Shown here: positions 51,580-60,317 of the stretch, piece by piece
How positions within the stretch are numbered: position 1 is the stretch's first letter
Layout of the letters: every line of letters starts with the position of its first letter
Source: Nocardia sp. BMG111209
GTDB lineage: Bacteria; Actinomycetota; Actinomycetes; Mycobacteriales; Mycobacteriaceae
Length of the DNA: 64,000 bases
Assembly: GCF_000381925.1 (NCBI RefSeq)
Contig: NZ_KB907308.1
Location: 930,001 to 994,000 of the forward strand
Direction: 5' to 3'
Made by a program: the position numbers and the translations under genes
Notes under the pieces: model-generated
Seen by the model: the letters and a program-made list of their open reading frames with translations, nothing else
Database searches by the model: none
Told to the model about the DNA's origin: nothing

Positions 51580-51927
51580 CTAACGATCTGCCTGTTCGTC
51601 GACGACGGTGACGGTCTGGGACAGCGGCGCCCGGCGGATCCGCTCGTGCGCACCCGTCTCGTCCTCGTATCCGATCGCCAAGCCGCAGAACAGGATCGAA
51701 TCCGGCGGCGGCGCGACCACGGCCGCGACCGTGCGGTGATAGCTCGACCACGCCATCTGCGGGCAGCTGTGCAGACCCTCGGCGCGCAGCAACACCATGA
51801 CCGTCTGCAGATACATGCCGAGGTCCGCCCACTGCGGCGGGCCCATGATCGCGTCGATGTAGCAGAACAGCGCGGCCGGAGCGCCGAAACAGTTCTCTCG
51901 TTCCCGTTGTCGTTCGTACCGGTCTGC
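51580..51927 (-). pseudogene. Nitroreductase 3-prime remnant
   Basis: Minus-strand translation from about 51927 to the stop at 51580 gives about 115 residues that match the C-terminal half of a nitroreductase: RERENCFGAPAALFCYID, MGPPQWADLGMYLQTVMVLLRAEGLHSCPQ, and DSILFCGLAIGYEDE. An in-frame TAG lies at 51928-51930, and the N-terminal FMN-binding half (RSxR etc.) is absent, since the ECF sigma-factor gene starts there on the other strand. An ATG at 51846 could start an 88-residue piece, but it would lack most of the fold. This looks like a gene cut by an insertion or deletion at about 51.93-51.96 kb. Confidence 0.75.
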
Positions 51928-51965
51928 CTACTGTGTCGACGTTCGGCAACAGGGAAAGGTGACCC

Positions 51966-52850
51966 GTGATGGACCCCGAATCGGGGCAACTGTTCGACCG
52001 GCATCGTGACCACATCCGTGCCGTCGCGTACCGGATGCTCGGCTCGCCGACCGAGGCCGACGACGCCGTCCAGGAGACCTGGCTGCGGCTGGCGGCCACC
52101 GGCACCGGCGACATCGACAATCCACCGGCCTGGCTGACGACCGTGGTGTCGCGCATCTGCCTGGACATGCTCCGCACCCGCGCCACCCGCCGGGAGGATC
52201 TCGCCGGACAGCAGCTGCCCGACGGCGCCACCTCGGAACGCGACCCGGAAGCCGAAGCGCTCCTTGCCGATTCGGTGGGCCGCGCCCTGCTCGTGGTGCT
52301 GGACCGGCTGACGCCGAGCGAACGCATCGCCTTCGTCCTGCACGACATGTTCGCCGTCACCTTCGACGAGATCGCCCCCATCGTCGACCGCTCACCGGCG
52401 ACGGCGAAGAAACTCGCCAGCCGGGCCCGCGCCAAGGTCCGCGGCCGGCCGGACATCCCCGCCACCGAACTGGCCCGCCACCGCCACACCGTCGAACGGT
52501 TCCTCGCCGCCGCCCGCAGCGGCGACCTGGACGCCGTCCTGGACGTGCTGTCCCCCGACGTGATCCGCCGCGCCGACCCGCACGCCCTCGGCCCCGGCCG
52601 CCCCGCCGAGGCCCGCGGCGCGGCCACCGTGGCCCGCGAGATCGCCACCTTCGGCCGCAACAGCCGCTTCGCGACCGTCCTCCTCGCCGACGACGCGCCG
52701 GCCCTCGCGATCGCTCCCCACACCCGGCTGCACCTACTCGTCCGCTTCACCTTCGACGGCGACCGCATCACCGAATACGAACTCGTCGCGGATCCGGCAC
52801 GGCTGCAACATATCCGGCTCGCGGTCCTCCCCGACCCCGCACCGGCGTGA
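51966..52850 (+). CDS. ECF RNA polymerase sigma factor, SigJ/ECF41-like with SnoaL-type domain
   Basis: The 294-residue protein has region 2 (LFDRHRDHIRAVAYRMLGSPTEADDAVQETWLRLAATG), region 4 (RLTPSERIAFVLHDMFAVTFDEIAPIVDRSPATAKKLASRARAKVRG) and a C-terminal NTF2-like domain (VERFLAAARSGDLDAVLDVLSPDVIRRAD...FTFDGDRITEYELVADPARL). This is the ECF41/SigJ plan, where the C-terminal domain can activate or restrain the sigma factor. AAGGTGA sits before GTG at 51966, next to ATG at 51969. Its promoter region lies at the break in the nitroreductase remnant. Usual ECF41 partners (carboxymuconolactone decarboxylase, SDR, epimerase) are not next door. Confidence 0.88.
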   Translation: MMDPESGQLFDRHRDHIRAVAYRMLGSPTEADDAVQETWLRLAATGTGDIDNPPAWLTTVVSRICLDMLRTRATRREDLAGQQLPDGATSERDPEAEALLADSVGRALLVVLDRLTPSERIAFVLHDMFAVTFDEIAPIVDRSPATAKKLASRARAKVRGRPDIPATELARHRHTVERFLAAARSGDLDAVLDVLSPDVIRRADPHALGPGRPAEARGAATVAREIATFGRNSRFATVLLADDAPALAIAPHTRLHLLVRFTFDGDRITEYELVADPARLQHIRLAVLPDPAPA

Positions 52851-52953
52851 GGCGCGGCGATCCGGTGCGCGCCGAACATCCCCTTGGCGGACGGGCTCGG
52901 CGCTGCTAGCGTCAAACTAGAATTGATTTCAGTCTTCTCGTGAGGTGGGTGGC

Positions 52954-53772
52954 ATGACCTCGATGCTGACCAGCGATGCCGGGTCGGCGGCGGTGCCGGG
53001 TGCACTGCCGCCGTCGATGATCGAACGGATCACGCTGATCATGGATCTGTTCGAGCGACCGCACACCCGGCGCACGCTGGAGCAGGTGTGCCGGTGCACC
53101 GGGTTGCCGCGGTCGACCGCGTACCGGATTCTCGAGCAGTTGGTGCGGTTGCGCTGGCTGGATCGCACCGATATCGGGTATCGGCTCGGTAGCCGGGCGC
53201 TGGGGCTGGGCGGGCGGGAGATCGGGCACAGCACGCTGCGGGTCGCCGCCGCGCCGGTGTTGCAGGAGTTGGCGTTGCGCACCGAACTGGTGGTTCACCT
53301 CGCCGTGCTGGACGGGCCCGACATCTACTATCTGGACAAGGTGGGTGGGCGGTCCGTCGTCGACGTGCCCTCGCGGGTCGGGGGGCGGGCGCCCGCGCAC
53401 TGCACGGCGCTGGGCAAGGCGATGCTGGCGTGGGTGCCGCCGGAACGGGTGGAGGCGCAGCTCGGCGGGATGCTGTTGCGTTGTACCCCGCGCAGTATCG
53501 GCGAATTCGGGGTCCTGCACCGGGAACTGAGCCGGATCCGGACCGGGCACGGGCTGACTTTCGAACGGGGCGAATGCTTTCCGGGGTTCGGTTGCGTGAG
53601 TATGGCGGTCCGCAACACCGACGGGCCGGTCGGCGCGCTGTCGGTGGTCGGGACCGCCGATGCCGCGCTGGAACGGGTCGCGCCGCTGGTGATGGAGGCG
53701 ACGCGCACGGTGGCCGACGCCCTCTACGCCGAGTCGCGCCGGCCGGCCGAAGGGCGTTCGGTCGCGTCCTGA
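52954..53772 (+). CDS. IclR-family regulator
   Basis: The 272-residue protein has an N-terminal HTH (MIERITLIMDLFERPHTRRTLEQVCRCTGLPRSTAYRILEQLVRLRWLDRTDIGYRLGSRALGLG) and a C-terminal GAF-like ligand domain with IYYLDKVGGRSVVDVPSRVGGRAPAHCTALGKAMLAW, ECFPGFGCVSMAVRN and GPVGALSVVGTADAAL. IclR proteins usually control aromatic or acid catabolism genes. GAGGTGG precedes ATG at 52954. No divergent enzyme gene is adjacent; a KstR-like gene follows. The upstream gap (52851-52953) contains CTAGAATTGATTTCAG, an imperfect AT-rich repeat that may be a promoter or operator. Confidence 0.9.
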   Translation: MTSMLTSDAGSAAVPGALPPSMIERITLIMDLFERPHTRRTLEQVCRCTGLPRSTAYRILEQLVRLRWLDRTDIGYRLGSRALGLGGREIGHSTLRVAAAPVLQELALRTELVVHLAVLDGPDIYYLDKVGGRSVVDVPSRVGGRAPAHCTALGKAMLAWVPPERVEAQLGGMLLRCTPRSIGEFGVLHRELSRIRTGHGLTFERGECFPGFGCVSMAVRNTDGPVGALSVVGTADAALERVAPLVMEATRTVADALYAESRRPAEGRSVAS

Positions 53773-53887
53773 TCGCCGTGATCGAGCAACAGGCCGCGTG
53801 GGAGGCGGCGGTACTGTCGTTCCGCACCCGGCCGGAACCGCACGACCGCGGCCGAACCCGGCCGCATCGACGAAAAGGACTCGCGCA

Positions 53888-54490
53888 GTGGCCCGAATCG
53901 CCGAAACCCGCCCACCCGCGGCACCCGTCTCCCGACAGCAGGTGCAGCGGCGCGAGCGCATTCTCGACGCGGCCGCCACTCTCGGCGCCGGCGCGGACTA
54001 CGACCGTGTGCAGATGCTCGACGTCGCCAAGCAGGCCGGGGTCGCGATCGGCACGCTGTACCGCTACTTCCCGTCCAAATCCCATTTGTTCTCAGGGGTT
54101 TTCGAGCAGCGGATCGGTGCCTTCGTCGGTACCCAGTGGTCGTCGCCGACCGGTGATCCGGTCGCGGACGTCGGCGAGAATCTGGTGGCGCTCAGTCGCG
54201 AACTGTTGCGCACCCCGCGGCTGTGCGGGGCGATGATGCAGGCCGTCGCCGCCGGCTACGTCAGCGGCGGCGACGGCGTGACGCCGCGACTGGCGTTGGT
54301 GCGGGCCGTGATCGACACCCTCGGCCGGACGCCCGACGAGGTCGACCTCGGTGTCATCCGCCTGCTCACCTACAGCTGGTGGGGCGTGCTGGTGTCCTGG
54401 CTCAGCCACAAGATCACACCCGCCGAGGCCGAGGCCGACGTCCGGCTGGCCGCCCGGCTGATCCTCGCCGCGTACACCGGCGAGGAGTGA
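53888..54490 (+). CDS. TetR-family regulator, KstR-like
   Basis: The 200-residue protein has the HTH QRRERILDAAATLGAGADYDRVQMLDVAKQAGVAIGTLYRYFPSKSHLFSGVFEQRI, which resembles KstR (regulator of cholesterol catabolism) more than other TetR members (YxxVQMxxVAxxAxVAxGTLYRYFPSKxHL). GTG at 53888 follows AAAGGA; the longer reading from 53798 adds Pro/Arg noise. The target is unknown; a KstR box (TnnAACnnGTTnnA) is not evident around it. It follows the IclR gene by 115 bases. Confidence 0.85.
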   Translation: MARIAETRPPAAPVSRQQVQRRERILDAAATLGAGADYDRVQMLDVAKQAGVAIGTLYRYFPSKSHLFSGVFEQRIGAFVGTQWSSPTGDPVADVGENLVALSRELLRTPRLCGAMMQAVAAGYVSGGDGVTPRLALVRAVIDTLGRTPDEVDLGVIRLLTYSWWGVLVSWLSHKITPAEAEADVRLAARLILAAYTGEE

Positions 54491-54549
54491 ATCGTCTCCG
54501 CCGGACCAACTATCGAATATTTGTTCGACTCGAGGTACGCTTCCGGATC

Positions 54550-54783
54550 GTGTCAGAACCGGCGCGGATACCCGACGCATACCAGCAGATCGACCAGGTG
54601 AGACGGCAACTCATCGAGGCTGCGGCCTTCTCGAAGCACCTCACGCCCGATGTGCTCGAGCACCTCGCCGGCAGCCTGGCCACCGGGCTGCGGCTGATCG
54701 CCGACCACACCACGGCATCGCCGGTCCGATACTCCGGCGGCGGCCACAAACACGCCGGATTCCTGCGCTATCGGTTGCGCTGA
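54550..54783 (+). CDS. Small hypothetical protein
   Basis: The 77-residue reading starts GTG (SEPARIPDAYQQIDQVRRQLIEAA) and has two helices (PDVLEHLAGSLATGLRLIAD) and a basic Gly-rich end. No domain is recognised. The sequence is balanced and helical rather than Arg/Pro-rich, which supports a real gene, but a clear ribosome-binding site is missing. It lies 59 bases after the KstR-like gene and may be co-transcribed. Confidence 0.45.
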   Translation: MSEPARIPDAYQQIDQVRRQLIEAAAFSKHLTPDVLEHLAGSLATGLRLIADHTTASPVRYSGGGHKHAGFLRYRLR

Positions 54784-54871
54784 CCTCAGGCATCTGTTGA
54801 GTGGCCATCGGCATACCAGTATGTTGTCGGCGGACACGGCGGTGTCCGCTCCGACAACGAATGGGAACCTG

Positions 54872-55333
54872 ATGAAATCCGTGTGCCTGGTGAGCATCCT
54901 GTCCGCGACCGCGCTGTGGGCCGCCGTGCCGATCGCCTCCGCCCAGAGCCCGGCCTACCAGCCCTGTGACGATTCCGACAGCGTCCAGGCCGCCGGCTAC
55001 GACCCGACCACCCGTAACGACATCGCCACCGCCTCCTCGAACGGCTGCTCCTTCATCAGCGATCAGGGCAACCGGATGACGCTGATCTACGACGGCAAGT
55101 CCTGGGAGGAGGAGACCAGAGTCGGCGGCGACCCGAACCTCCGCGCCACCCCGATCGACGACCTCGCCGGCCACCAGGCCGTGAAGTTCGAGGGCCCGGC
55201 CCTCCCCAACAGCTGCATCGTGATCGTGAAGACCGCCGACCGCCCGTTCGAGGTCCGGCTCGACTCCTACGGCGACATCTGCGGCCAGACCATCTCCGCC
55301 GCGGGCAAGTTCGCGCCCTCGCTGTCCTCGTAG
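54872..55333 (+). CDS. Small exported protein with four cysteines
   Basis: The 153-residue protein has a clear signal peptide: MKSVCLVSILSATALWAAVPIASAQS with likely cleavage after ASA. The mature part has four Cys (QPCDDSD, NGCSFIS, NSCIVIV, DICGQT), suggesting two disulfides, and a beta-rich pattern. It resembles DUF3558-type secreted proteins of Mycobacteriales in layout, although I cannot be sure of the family; no lipobox is seen. GGGAA precedes ATG at 54872. A hairpin follows the stop. Function unknown. Confidence 0.7.
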   Translation: MKSVCLVSILSATALWAAVPIASAQSPAYQPCDDSDSVQAAGYDPTTRNDIATASSNGCSFISDQGNRMTLIYDGKSWEEETRVGGDPNLRATPIDDLAGHQAVKFEGPALPNSCIVIVKTADRPFEVRLDSYGDICGQTISAAGKFAPSLSS

Positions 55334-55347
55334 GAATTCTTCGACGC

Positions 55348-55373
55348 GGGCCCGGCCACTCGGAGCCGGGTCC
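55348..55373 (+). terminator. Hairpin after the exported-protein gene
   Basis: CCCGGC (55351-55356) pairs with GCCGGG (55365-55370), extended by G-C and G-T pairs to 55348-55373, about 15 bases after the stop. The stretch 55374-55652 shows nothing else that I can support. Confidence 0.5.
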
Positions 55374-55652
55374 GCCGCTGCGGACCGCATCGTCACGGCC
55401 CGCGGAGTCCACCGAGCACTGTGACGCAACCGTGTCGCTTGGATCGTCGGTTTCCGGGTATCGCCACATCGACCGCGATACGGCCGCGGATTCACGCGCG
55501 ACCGACGGTTTCCCGGAGGTCCCGCCGAGCCGGTGCCGGTCGCCCACTCGGGTGCGATGCTGCGCCCTGCCGAGTCACCGCCGCTCGGCACTGCTCGACA
55601 GTAGACGACGTACCCGACCGCCAGCGGGTCGACTGTGAACAGGACTCCGACG

Positions 55653-56243
55653 ATGACATCCGCGAAGATGAACCGGCCCACCATGTTTCCGAGTCCGTGG
55701 TGGACCGTCCGCGCGTGGCGCAACCCGCTCATGCCGGGCGGCTACCGGATCCGGCACGTACTGCGAATCCTCCTGCTGGTCATCGCCATTGCCGCGATGC
55801 CCGCCGCGGCCACCCTGGGCACGGCTCAGTATCACCGCCTCACCGCGGACGCCGATCGCGAACGCGCGGCCCTGCACGATGTCGTCGCCGTCACCGATGT
55901 CGACTCCTCGCTCATCAGCCCCAAAAACTTTGCCGCATCGGCACATTGGACCTACGGCGGAATTCTGCACACCGGGTCGGTCCCGGTGCAGTCCGGCAAG
56001 CACGTCAACGATCCGATCCCGATCCTGGTGAACGCCGCCGGGGATCGCGCGGTACCGCCACCCACCCGCTCGCAGAACGCCGGTGACGCCGCGTTGACCG
56101 CGCTGTTCGCCTACGGCGGCGGCGTGCTGACGCTGGTACTCGCCCTGTGGGCCGCCGACCATCTGATCAACCGGCATCGGTACCGGCTGTGGAGCCGGGA
56201 ATGGCAACTGCTGGCCACCGATCGCCGCTGGAACCTCCGATGA
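55653..56243 (+). CDS. Rv1733c-like membrane protein
   Basis: The 196-residue protein has an N-terminal cytoplasmic part, a helix at about residues 36-56 (HVLRILLLVIAIAAMPAAATLG), a central extracytoplasmic region of about 80 residues (AQYHRLTADADRERAALHDVVAVTDVDSSL) and a second helix near 165-185. This two-helix plan with WWTVRAWRNPLMPG is the Rv1733c family of Mycobacteriales membrane proteins, which is found under dormancy control in M. tuberculosis. Its function is unknown. I see no DosR box here. ATG at 55653 has AGGA eight bases upstream. Confidence 0.8.
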   Translation: MTSAKMNRPTMFPSPWWTVRAWRNPLMPGGYRIRHVLRILLLVIAIAAMPAAATLGTAQYHRLTADADRERAALHDVVAVTDVDSSLISPKNFAASAHWTYGGILHTGSVPVQSGKHVNDPIPILVNAAGDRAVPPPTRSQNAGDAALTALFAYGGGVLTLVLALWAADHLINRHRYRLWSREWQLLATDRRWNLR

Positions 56244-56332
56244 GCGACGAAATGCGCCGACCGTAGTCCCGGAGCGCCCCCGCGAAATCCCACTCGGTCG
56301 GACGTATGGCAGGACTCTTGTAGGCTGCGCGA

Positions 56333-58369
56333 GTGTCCCGTGTGACGGCCGCTGCCAAGCGCCTGCTGGTTGGTCGCCCGGTCCGTAGTGATCGGCTGTC
56401 CCATACCTTGTTGCCCAAGCGCCTCGCGCTCCCGATGTTCGCCTCCGATGCACTGTCGAGTGTCGCCTACGCGCCGGCCGAGATCTTCACCGTGCTGTCC
56501 GTCGCCGGGCTGTCGGCTTTCGCCTACACGCCGTGGATCGCGGCCCTGGTCTGCGTGGTCATGGTCGTGGTGGTGGCGTCCTACCGGCAGAACGTGCACG
56601 CGTATCCCAGCGGCGGCGGCGATTACGAGGTCGCGACCGAGAATCTGGGTCCCGACTTCGGACTGGTCGTGGGCAGCGCGCTGCTCGTGGACTATGTGCT
56701 GACCGTGGCGGTCTCCGCGGCGTCGGGGGTGGCGAATGTCGGGTCGGCGATCACGATCGTGGGCCAGCATCCGGTCTGGTCGGCGGTCGTCGTCGTGCTC
56801 GTCGTGACCGGCGCGAACCTCCGGGGGATCCGGGAATCGGGTGCGGCGTTCGCGATCCCGGTGTACGCGTTCATCTTCGCGATGATGGCGATGCTGGCCA
56901 CCGGCCTGGTGCGCTGGCTGCTGGGCTCGCCGATGCATGCGGAGAGCGCGGGCTTCGATCTGCGATCCGAGCACGCCGTCTCCGGTTTCGCGCTGGTATT
57001 CCTGCTGGCGCGCGCCTTCTCGTCGGGCTCGGCCGCGCTGACCGGGGTCGAGGCCGTCTCCAACGGCGTGCCCGCGTTCCGCAAACCCAAATCACGCAAC
57101 GCCGCGACGACACTCACCATGATGGGCGCGCTGGCGGTGACGATGATGCTCGGCCTGGTCGGCCTGGCAATGGTCACCAAGGCCCGGATCGCCGAGGATC
57201 CCGGCCGGTTGATCGGGGCGCCGGCGGACTACCACCAGAAGACGCTCATCGCCCAGATCGCCCAGGCCGTGTTCTCCGGATTCCCGGTCGCGTTCTACAT
57301 CCTGTCGATCACGACCGGCTTCATCCTGTTCCTCGCCTGCAACACCGCGTTCAGCGGTTTCCCCGTACTCGGCTCGGTGCTCGCCCAGAATCGGTACCTG
57401 CCCCGCCAGCTGCACACCCGCGGTGATCGGCTCGCGTTCTCCAACGGGATCGTGCTGCTGTCGATCATGGCGCTGGTGCTGCTCGTGGCGTTCCGGGCCG
57501 ATGTGAACGGGTTGATCCACCTGTACGTGGTCGGGGTGTTCGTCTCGTTCACCTGTTCGCAGGCCGGAATGATCCGGCACTGGAATCGGCTGTTGCGGAC
57601 CGAGACCGAACCGGCCACGCGGCGGCGGATGCGCCGCAGCCAGACCATCAATGCCGTCGGGTTCACCTTCACCGCGGTCGTACTGCTGATCGTGCTGATC
57701 ACCAAATTCGTGGCCGGCGCCTGGATCGCCGTCGCGGGGATGGCGATGTTCTTCGTGCTGATGAAGGCCATCCGCCGCCACTACGACCGGGTGGCGGCCG
57801 AAACCGAGGGCGGCGAGCAGGACATGCTGCTACCGGGCCGGGTCCACGCGATCGTGCTCGTGTCCCGGATGCACCTGCCGACCATGCGGGCACTGGCCTA
57901 CGCGCGCGCCACCCGCGCCGACAACCTCGAAGCGGTGACGGTCAACGTCGATATCGCCGACACCCGCGCGCTGGTCGAGCAGTGGGAGAACCACAATCTT
58001 CCGGTTCCGCTCAAGGTCCTCGAGTCGCCGTACCGTGAGGTGACCCGCCCGATCCTGGACTACGTACGGCGCCTGCGCGACAAACGTCCGAACGACCTGA
58101 TCGTCGTGTTCATCCCCGAATATGTGCTCGGCCGCTGGTGGGAACAGTTGTTGCACAACCAGTCCGCGCTGCGCATCAAGGCCCGGTTGCTGTTCACCCC
58201 CGGGGTCATGGTCACCTCGGTGCCCTGGCAGTTGGCCTCCTCGCGCAGACAGGACCGCCGCGTCCGCGCCCGCGCGGACCGGGAACTGCAGGCCCGTCCC
58301 CGGCACGTACCGCTGACCAGCTCCTTCACCGGATCGAACGAGCCGCAGGAGCCTCGCGAGATGCCGTGA
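56333..58369 (+). CDS. KimA-like APC-family potassium/amino-acid transporter
   Basis: The 678-residue protein has twelve membrane helices in the first 480 residues, with family marks LPKRLALPMFASDALSSVAYAPAEI, SYRQNVHAYPSGGGDYEVATENLGPDFG, ARAFSSGSAALTGVEAVSNGVPAFR and FILFLACNTAFSGFPVLGSVLAQNRYLPRQL. The last 170 residues form a soluble C-terminal domain of USP-like fold (VHAIVLVSRMHLPTMRALAYARATRADNLEAVTVNVD). This matches the KimA/YdaO potassium-importer family and M. tuberculosis Rv2690c. KimA activity is controlled by c-di-AMP in Firmicutes; here there is no ydaO-type riboswitch in the 89-base leader. GTG at 56333 fits the family start. Confidence 0.88.
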   Translation: MSRVTAAAKRLLVGRPVRSDRLSHTLLPKRLALPMFASDALSSVAYAPAEIFTVLSVAGLSAFAYTPWIAALVCVVMVVVVASYRQNVHAYPSGGGDYEVATENLGPDFGLVVGSALLVDYVLTVAVSAASGVANVGSAITIVGQHPVWSAVVVVLVVTGANLRGIRESGAAFAIPVYAFIFAMMAMLATGLVRWLLGSPMHAESAGFDLRSEHAVSGFALVFLLARAFSSGSAALTGVEAVSNGVPAFRKPKSRNAATTLTMMGALAVTMMLGLVGLAMVTKARIAEDPGRLIGAPADYHQKTLIAQIAQAVFSGFPVAFYILSITTGFILFLACNTAFSGFPVLGSVLAQNRYLPRQLHTRGDRLAFSNGIVLLSIMALVLLVAFRADVNGLIHLYVVGVFVSFTCSQAGMIRHWNRLLRTETEPATRRRMRRSQTINAVGFTFTAVVLLIVLITKFVAGAWIAVAGMAMFFVLMKAIRRHYDRVAAETEGGEQDMLLPGRVHAIVLVSRMHLPTMRALAYARATRADNLEAVTVNVDIADTRALVEQWENHNLPVPLKVLESPYREVTRPILDYVRRLRDKRPNDLIVVFIPEYVLGRWWEQLLHNQSALRIKARLLFTPGVMVTSVPWQLASSRRQDRRVRARADRELQARPRHVPLTSSFTGSNEPQEPREMP

Positions 58370-58397
58370 GTCACCGATCGACCTGTGCGACAACGGA

Positions 58398-59060
58398 TCA
58401 GCGCGGGGCGACGGCCGAGCGCAGCATCGTGAGCAGCACCCCGCCGCTGGCCTCGAGCCGCTGATCGGCGGTGGCGGCGTCGTCGCTGAGCACCTCGATG
58501 GTCATCTTCACACCGTCGAAGGCGCCGACCAGGACGGTGGCGAGCAGGTCCGGATCGGTATCGCCGGTGATGTCGCCGATGCGCTGGGCCTCGCGAATGA
58601 GTTCGGCGACGTCGTCGATCCAGCGGCGGGTCAGCTCCACGGCGAGGGGGCGGGTCGCGGGGACGGCTGCGAGGTTCTGACTCAGGCGCGAGATCACCCA
58701 GGCGTCGTGATCGTCGCGGTGCATCTCCAGCACGGCGGGCAGCAGCGCCTCCAGCCGCGGCAGTCCGGGCGGGGCGGCGGCCAGCCGGGTCCGCACCTGC
58801 TCGATCCAGCGCGCGTGTTTCTCGGTGAGCACGGCGACGGCGAGCGCCTCCTTGCTCTCGAAGTGGAAATAGACCGAGCCCTTGGTCATTCCGCTGACCT
58901 CGATCACATCGGCCATCCGCGCGCGGTCGTAGCCGAGCTGCGCGAACACCGTCGCGGCGGCGTCCAGGATGCGCTCCCGGGACGCCGCGCCGTGCTCGGT
59001 CGGGCCCGGTGGCCGGCCGACTCGTCGCGGGGCCGGCGTGTTGCTGCGGGGACTTGCCAT
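58398..59060 (-). CDS. TetR-family regulator, ArpA/ScbR-like
   Basis: The 220-residue protein has the HTH ASRERILDAAATVFAQLGYDRARMADVIEVSGMTKGSVYFHFESKEALAVAVLTEKHARW, which is of the gamma-butyrolactone-receptor (ArpA/ScbR) type; Trp after EKHAR matches the W of AxxxxQ-W. Whether it binds butyrolactones or other ligands is unknown. It is divergent from an SDR gene, and a 29-bp imperfect palindrome (59072-59100) lies in the 58-base gap. It probably represses both. Confidence 0.88.
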   Translation of the reverse strand: MASPRSNTPAPRRVGRPPGPTEHGAASRERILDAAATVFAQLGYDRARMADVIEVSGMTKGSVYFHFESKEALAVAVLTEKHARWIEQVRTRLAAAPPGLPRLEALLPAVLEMHRDDHDAWVISRLSQNLAAVPATRPLAVELTRRWIDDVAELIREAQRIGDITGDTDPDLLATVLVGAFDGVKMTIEVLSDDAATADQRLEASGGVLLTMLRSAVAPR

Positions 59061-59071
59061 GGCTGCATCAT

Positions 59072-59100
59072 ACCTGTATTAATTAGACCATCATGCAGGT
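59072..59100. promoter_or_regulatory. Operator between divergent tetR and SDR genes
   Basis: ACCTG (59072-59076) and CAGGT (59096-59100) flank an AT-rich centre; 7 of the outer 9 positions of the CCTG...CAGG arms pair across 27 bp. It occupies the only gap between the two genes, so it is the likely site of the ArpA-like protein. Confidence 0.65.
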
Positions 59101-59118
59101 TTAATTAAGGAGCTGGTC

Positions 59119-59910
59119 ATGGCCGGATACTTCGAACGACAGCGCGTCCTGGTGACCGGGGCATCCTCCGGAATCGGACGAGCCTTCGCCGCCCGCGTCG
59201 CCGCGGACGGCGGCGACCTGGTCCTGGTCGCCCGCCGCGCGGAGGTATTGGAGGAACAGGCGCGCGACCTGCACACCCGCTTCGGCGCGCAGGTGGAGGT
59301 CGCACCCGCCGACCTGAGCGCCCCCGGCGCCGCCTCGAAGCTCACCGCGCAACTCGCCGAGCGCGCGATCACCGTCGACGGCCTGATCAACAACGCGGGC
59401 CTCGGCAGCCACGGCGACCTGGCCGCCACCGACCCCGCGGTGGCGTCGAATCAGATCGCGGTGAACATCACCGCGCTGACCGAACTCACGGCAATCCTGT
59501 TGCCCGGCATGCTCTCTCGCGGCCGGGGCGCCGTCGTCAACGTGGCGAGCACCGCCGCGTTCCAGCCGGTCCCGCACATGGCGGTGTATGCCGCGACCAA
59601 GGCGTATGTCCTGTCCTTCACCCGCGCGTTGTGGGCCGAGACCCGCGGCACCGGCGTCCGGGTGCTCGCGGTGAGTCCCGGGGCCACGGATACGGCCTTC
59701 TTCGAGGTCGCCGGCGAGGACGCGGCCGTCGGCAGTCGCCGAACCCCGGAGCAGGTCGTCGACGCGACCTGGCGGGCCCTCGCCGGACAGGGCCCGGACG
59801 TGGTCGACGGCGCGGCGAACGCCGTCGTGGCGCGGCTGGCCGGTCGCATCCCGGCCCGATGGGCGATCACGCTGGCCGAGCGTTCCGTCCGCCCGGCAGC
59901 CGCGCACTGA
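59119..59910 (+). CDS. SDR-family dehydrogenase
   Basis: The 263-residue protein has a clean cofactor motif TGASSGIG, VLVARRAEVLEEQARDL (Arg-Arg suggests NADP), NNAGLGSHG, the catalytic Ser in NVASTAAFQ, Tyr/Lys in YAATKAYVLSFT and VSPGATDTAFF. It is the DltE/YqjQ-type classical SDR with C-terminal extension. AAGGAG lies six bases before ATG at 59119. It is regulated by the ArpA-like divergent TetR. The following VOC gene lies 41 bases on and may be co-transcribed. Substrate unknown. Confidence 0.92.
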   Translation: MAGYFERQRVLVTGASSGIGRAFAARVAADGGDLVLVARRAEVLEEQARDLHTRFGAQVEVAPADLSAPGAASKLTAQLAERAITVDGLINNAGLGSHGDLAATDPAVASNQIAVNITALTELTAILLPGMLSRGRGAVVNVASTAAFQPVPHMAVYAATKAYVLSFTRALWAETRGTGVRVLAVSPGATDTAFFEVAGEDAAVGSRRTPEQVVDATWRALAGQGPDVVDGAANAVVARLAGRIPARWAITLAERSVRPAAAH

Positions 59911-59951
59911 CCGGCAGTGCCGATCCGCCGGACATGCGCGAAGATGTCGGC

Positions 59952-60305
59952 ATGGAACGTGTGCTCGGCATCGGTGGCTACTTCGTCCGCGCCGCCGACC
60001 CGGTGGCCCTGAACGCCTGGTATCGCGAATGTCTCGGCCTCGACGCCGACGAGCACGGCCTGTGGCAACAGCAGCCCGGACCGACGGTCTTCGCGCCGTT
60101 CGAGGCCGAGACCGACTATTTCGGTTCCCGCACCCAGCAGGTCATGCTCAACTTCCGGGTCCGCGACCTGGACGCGATGCTCACCCAATTGCGTTCCCGC
60201 GGAGCGGAAGTGGCCGAGGAGGTGCAGGAGATGGACGGTGTCGGCCGGTTCGGCTGGGTCACCGATCCGGAGGGCAACCGGATCGAACTCTGGCAGCCCG
60301 CCTGA
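59952..60305 (+). CDS. VOC-superfamily (glyoxalase fold) protein
   Basis: The 117-residue protein has one beta-alpha-beta-beta-beta set in each half: RVLGIGGYFVRAADPVALNAWYRECLGLDADEHG and VMLNFRVRDLDAMLTQLRSRGAEVAEEVQEMDGVGRFGWVTDPEGNRIELWQP. The C-terminal GNRIELWQ gives the typical Glu metal ligand. It is a member of the small-molecule VOC enzymes, with role unknown. ATG at 59952 gives the family start; it lies 41 bases after the SDR gene. It converges on the ADP-ribosylglycohydrolase gene. Confidence 0.86.
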   Translation: MERVLGIGGYFVRAADPVALNAWYRECLGLDADEHGLWQQQPGPTVFAPFEAETDYFGSRTQQVMLNFRVRDLDAMLTQLRSRGAEVAEEVQEMDGVGRFGWVTDPEGNRIELWQPA

Positions 60306-60317
60306 GTCGCCGGTCGC

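Noticed and set aside
56244..56332. ydaO-type c-di-AMP riboswitch before the KimA-like gene
   Set aside because: The leader is only 89 bases and lacks the length and paired elements of that riboswitch.
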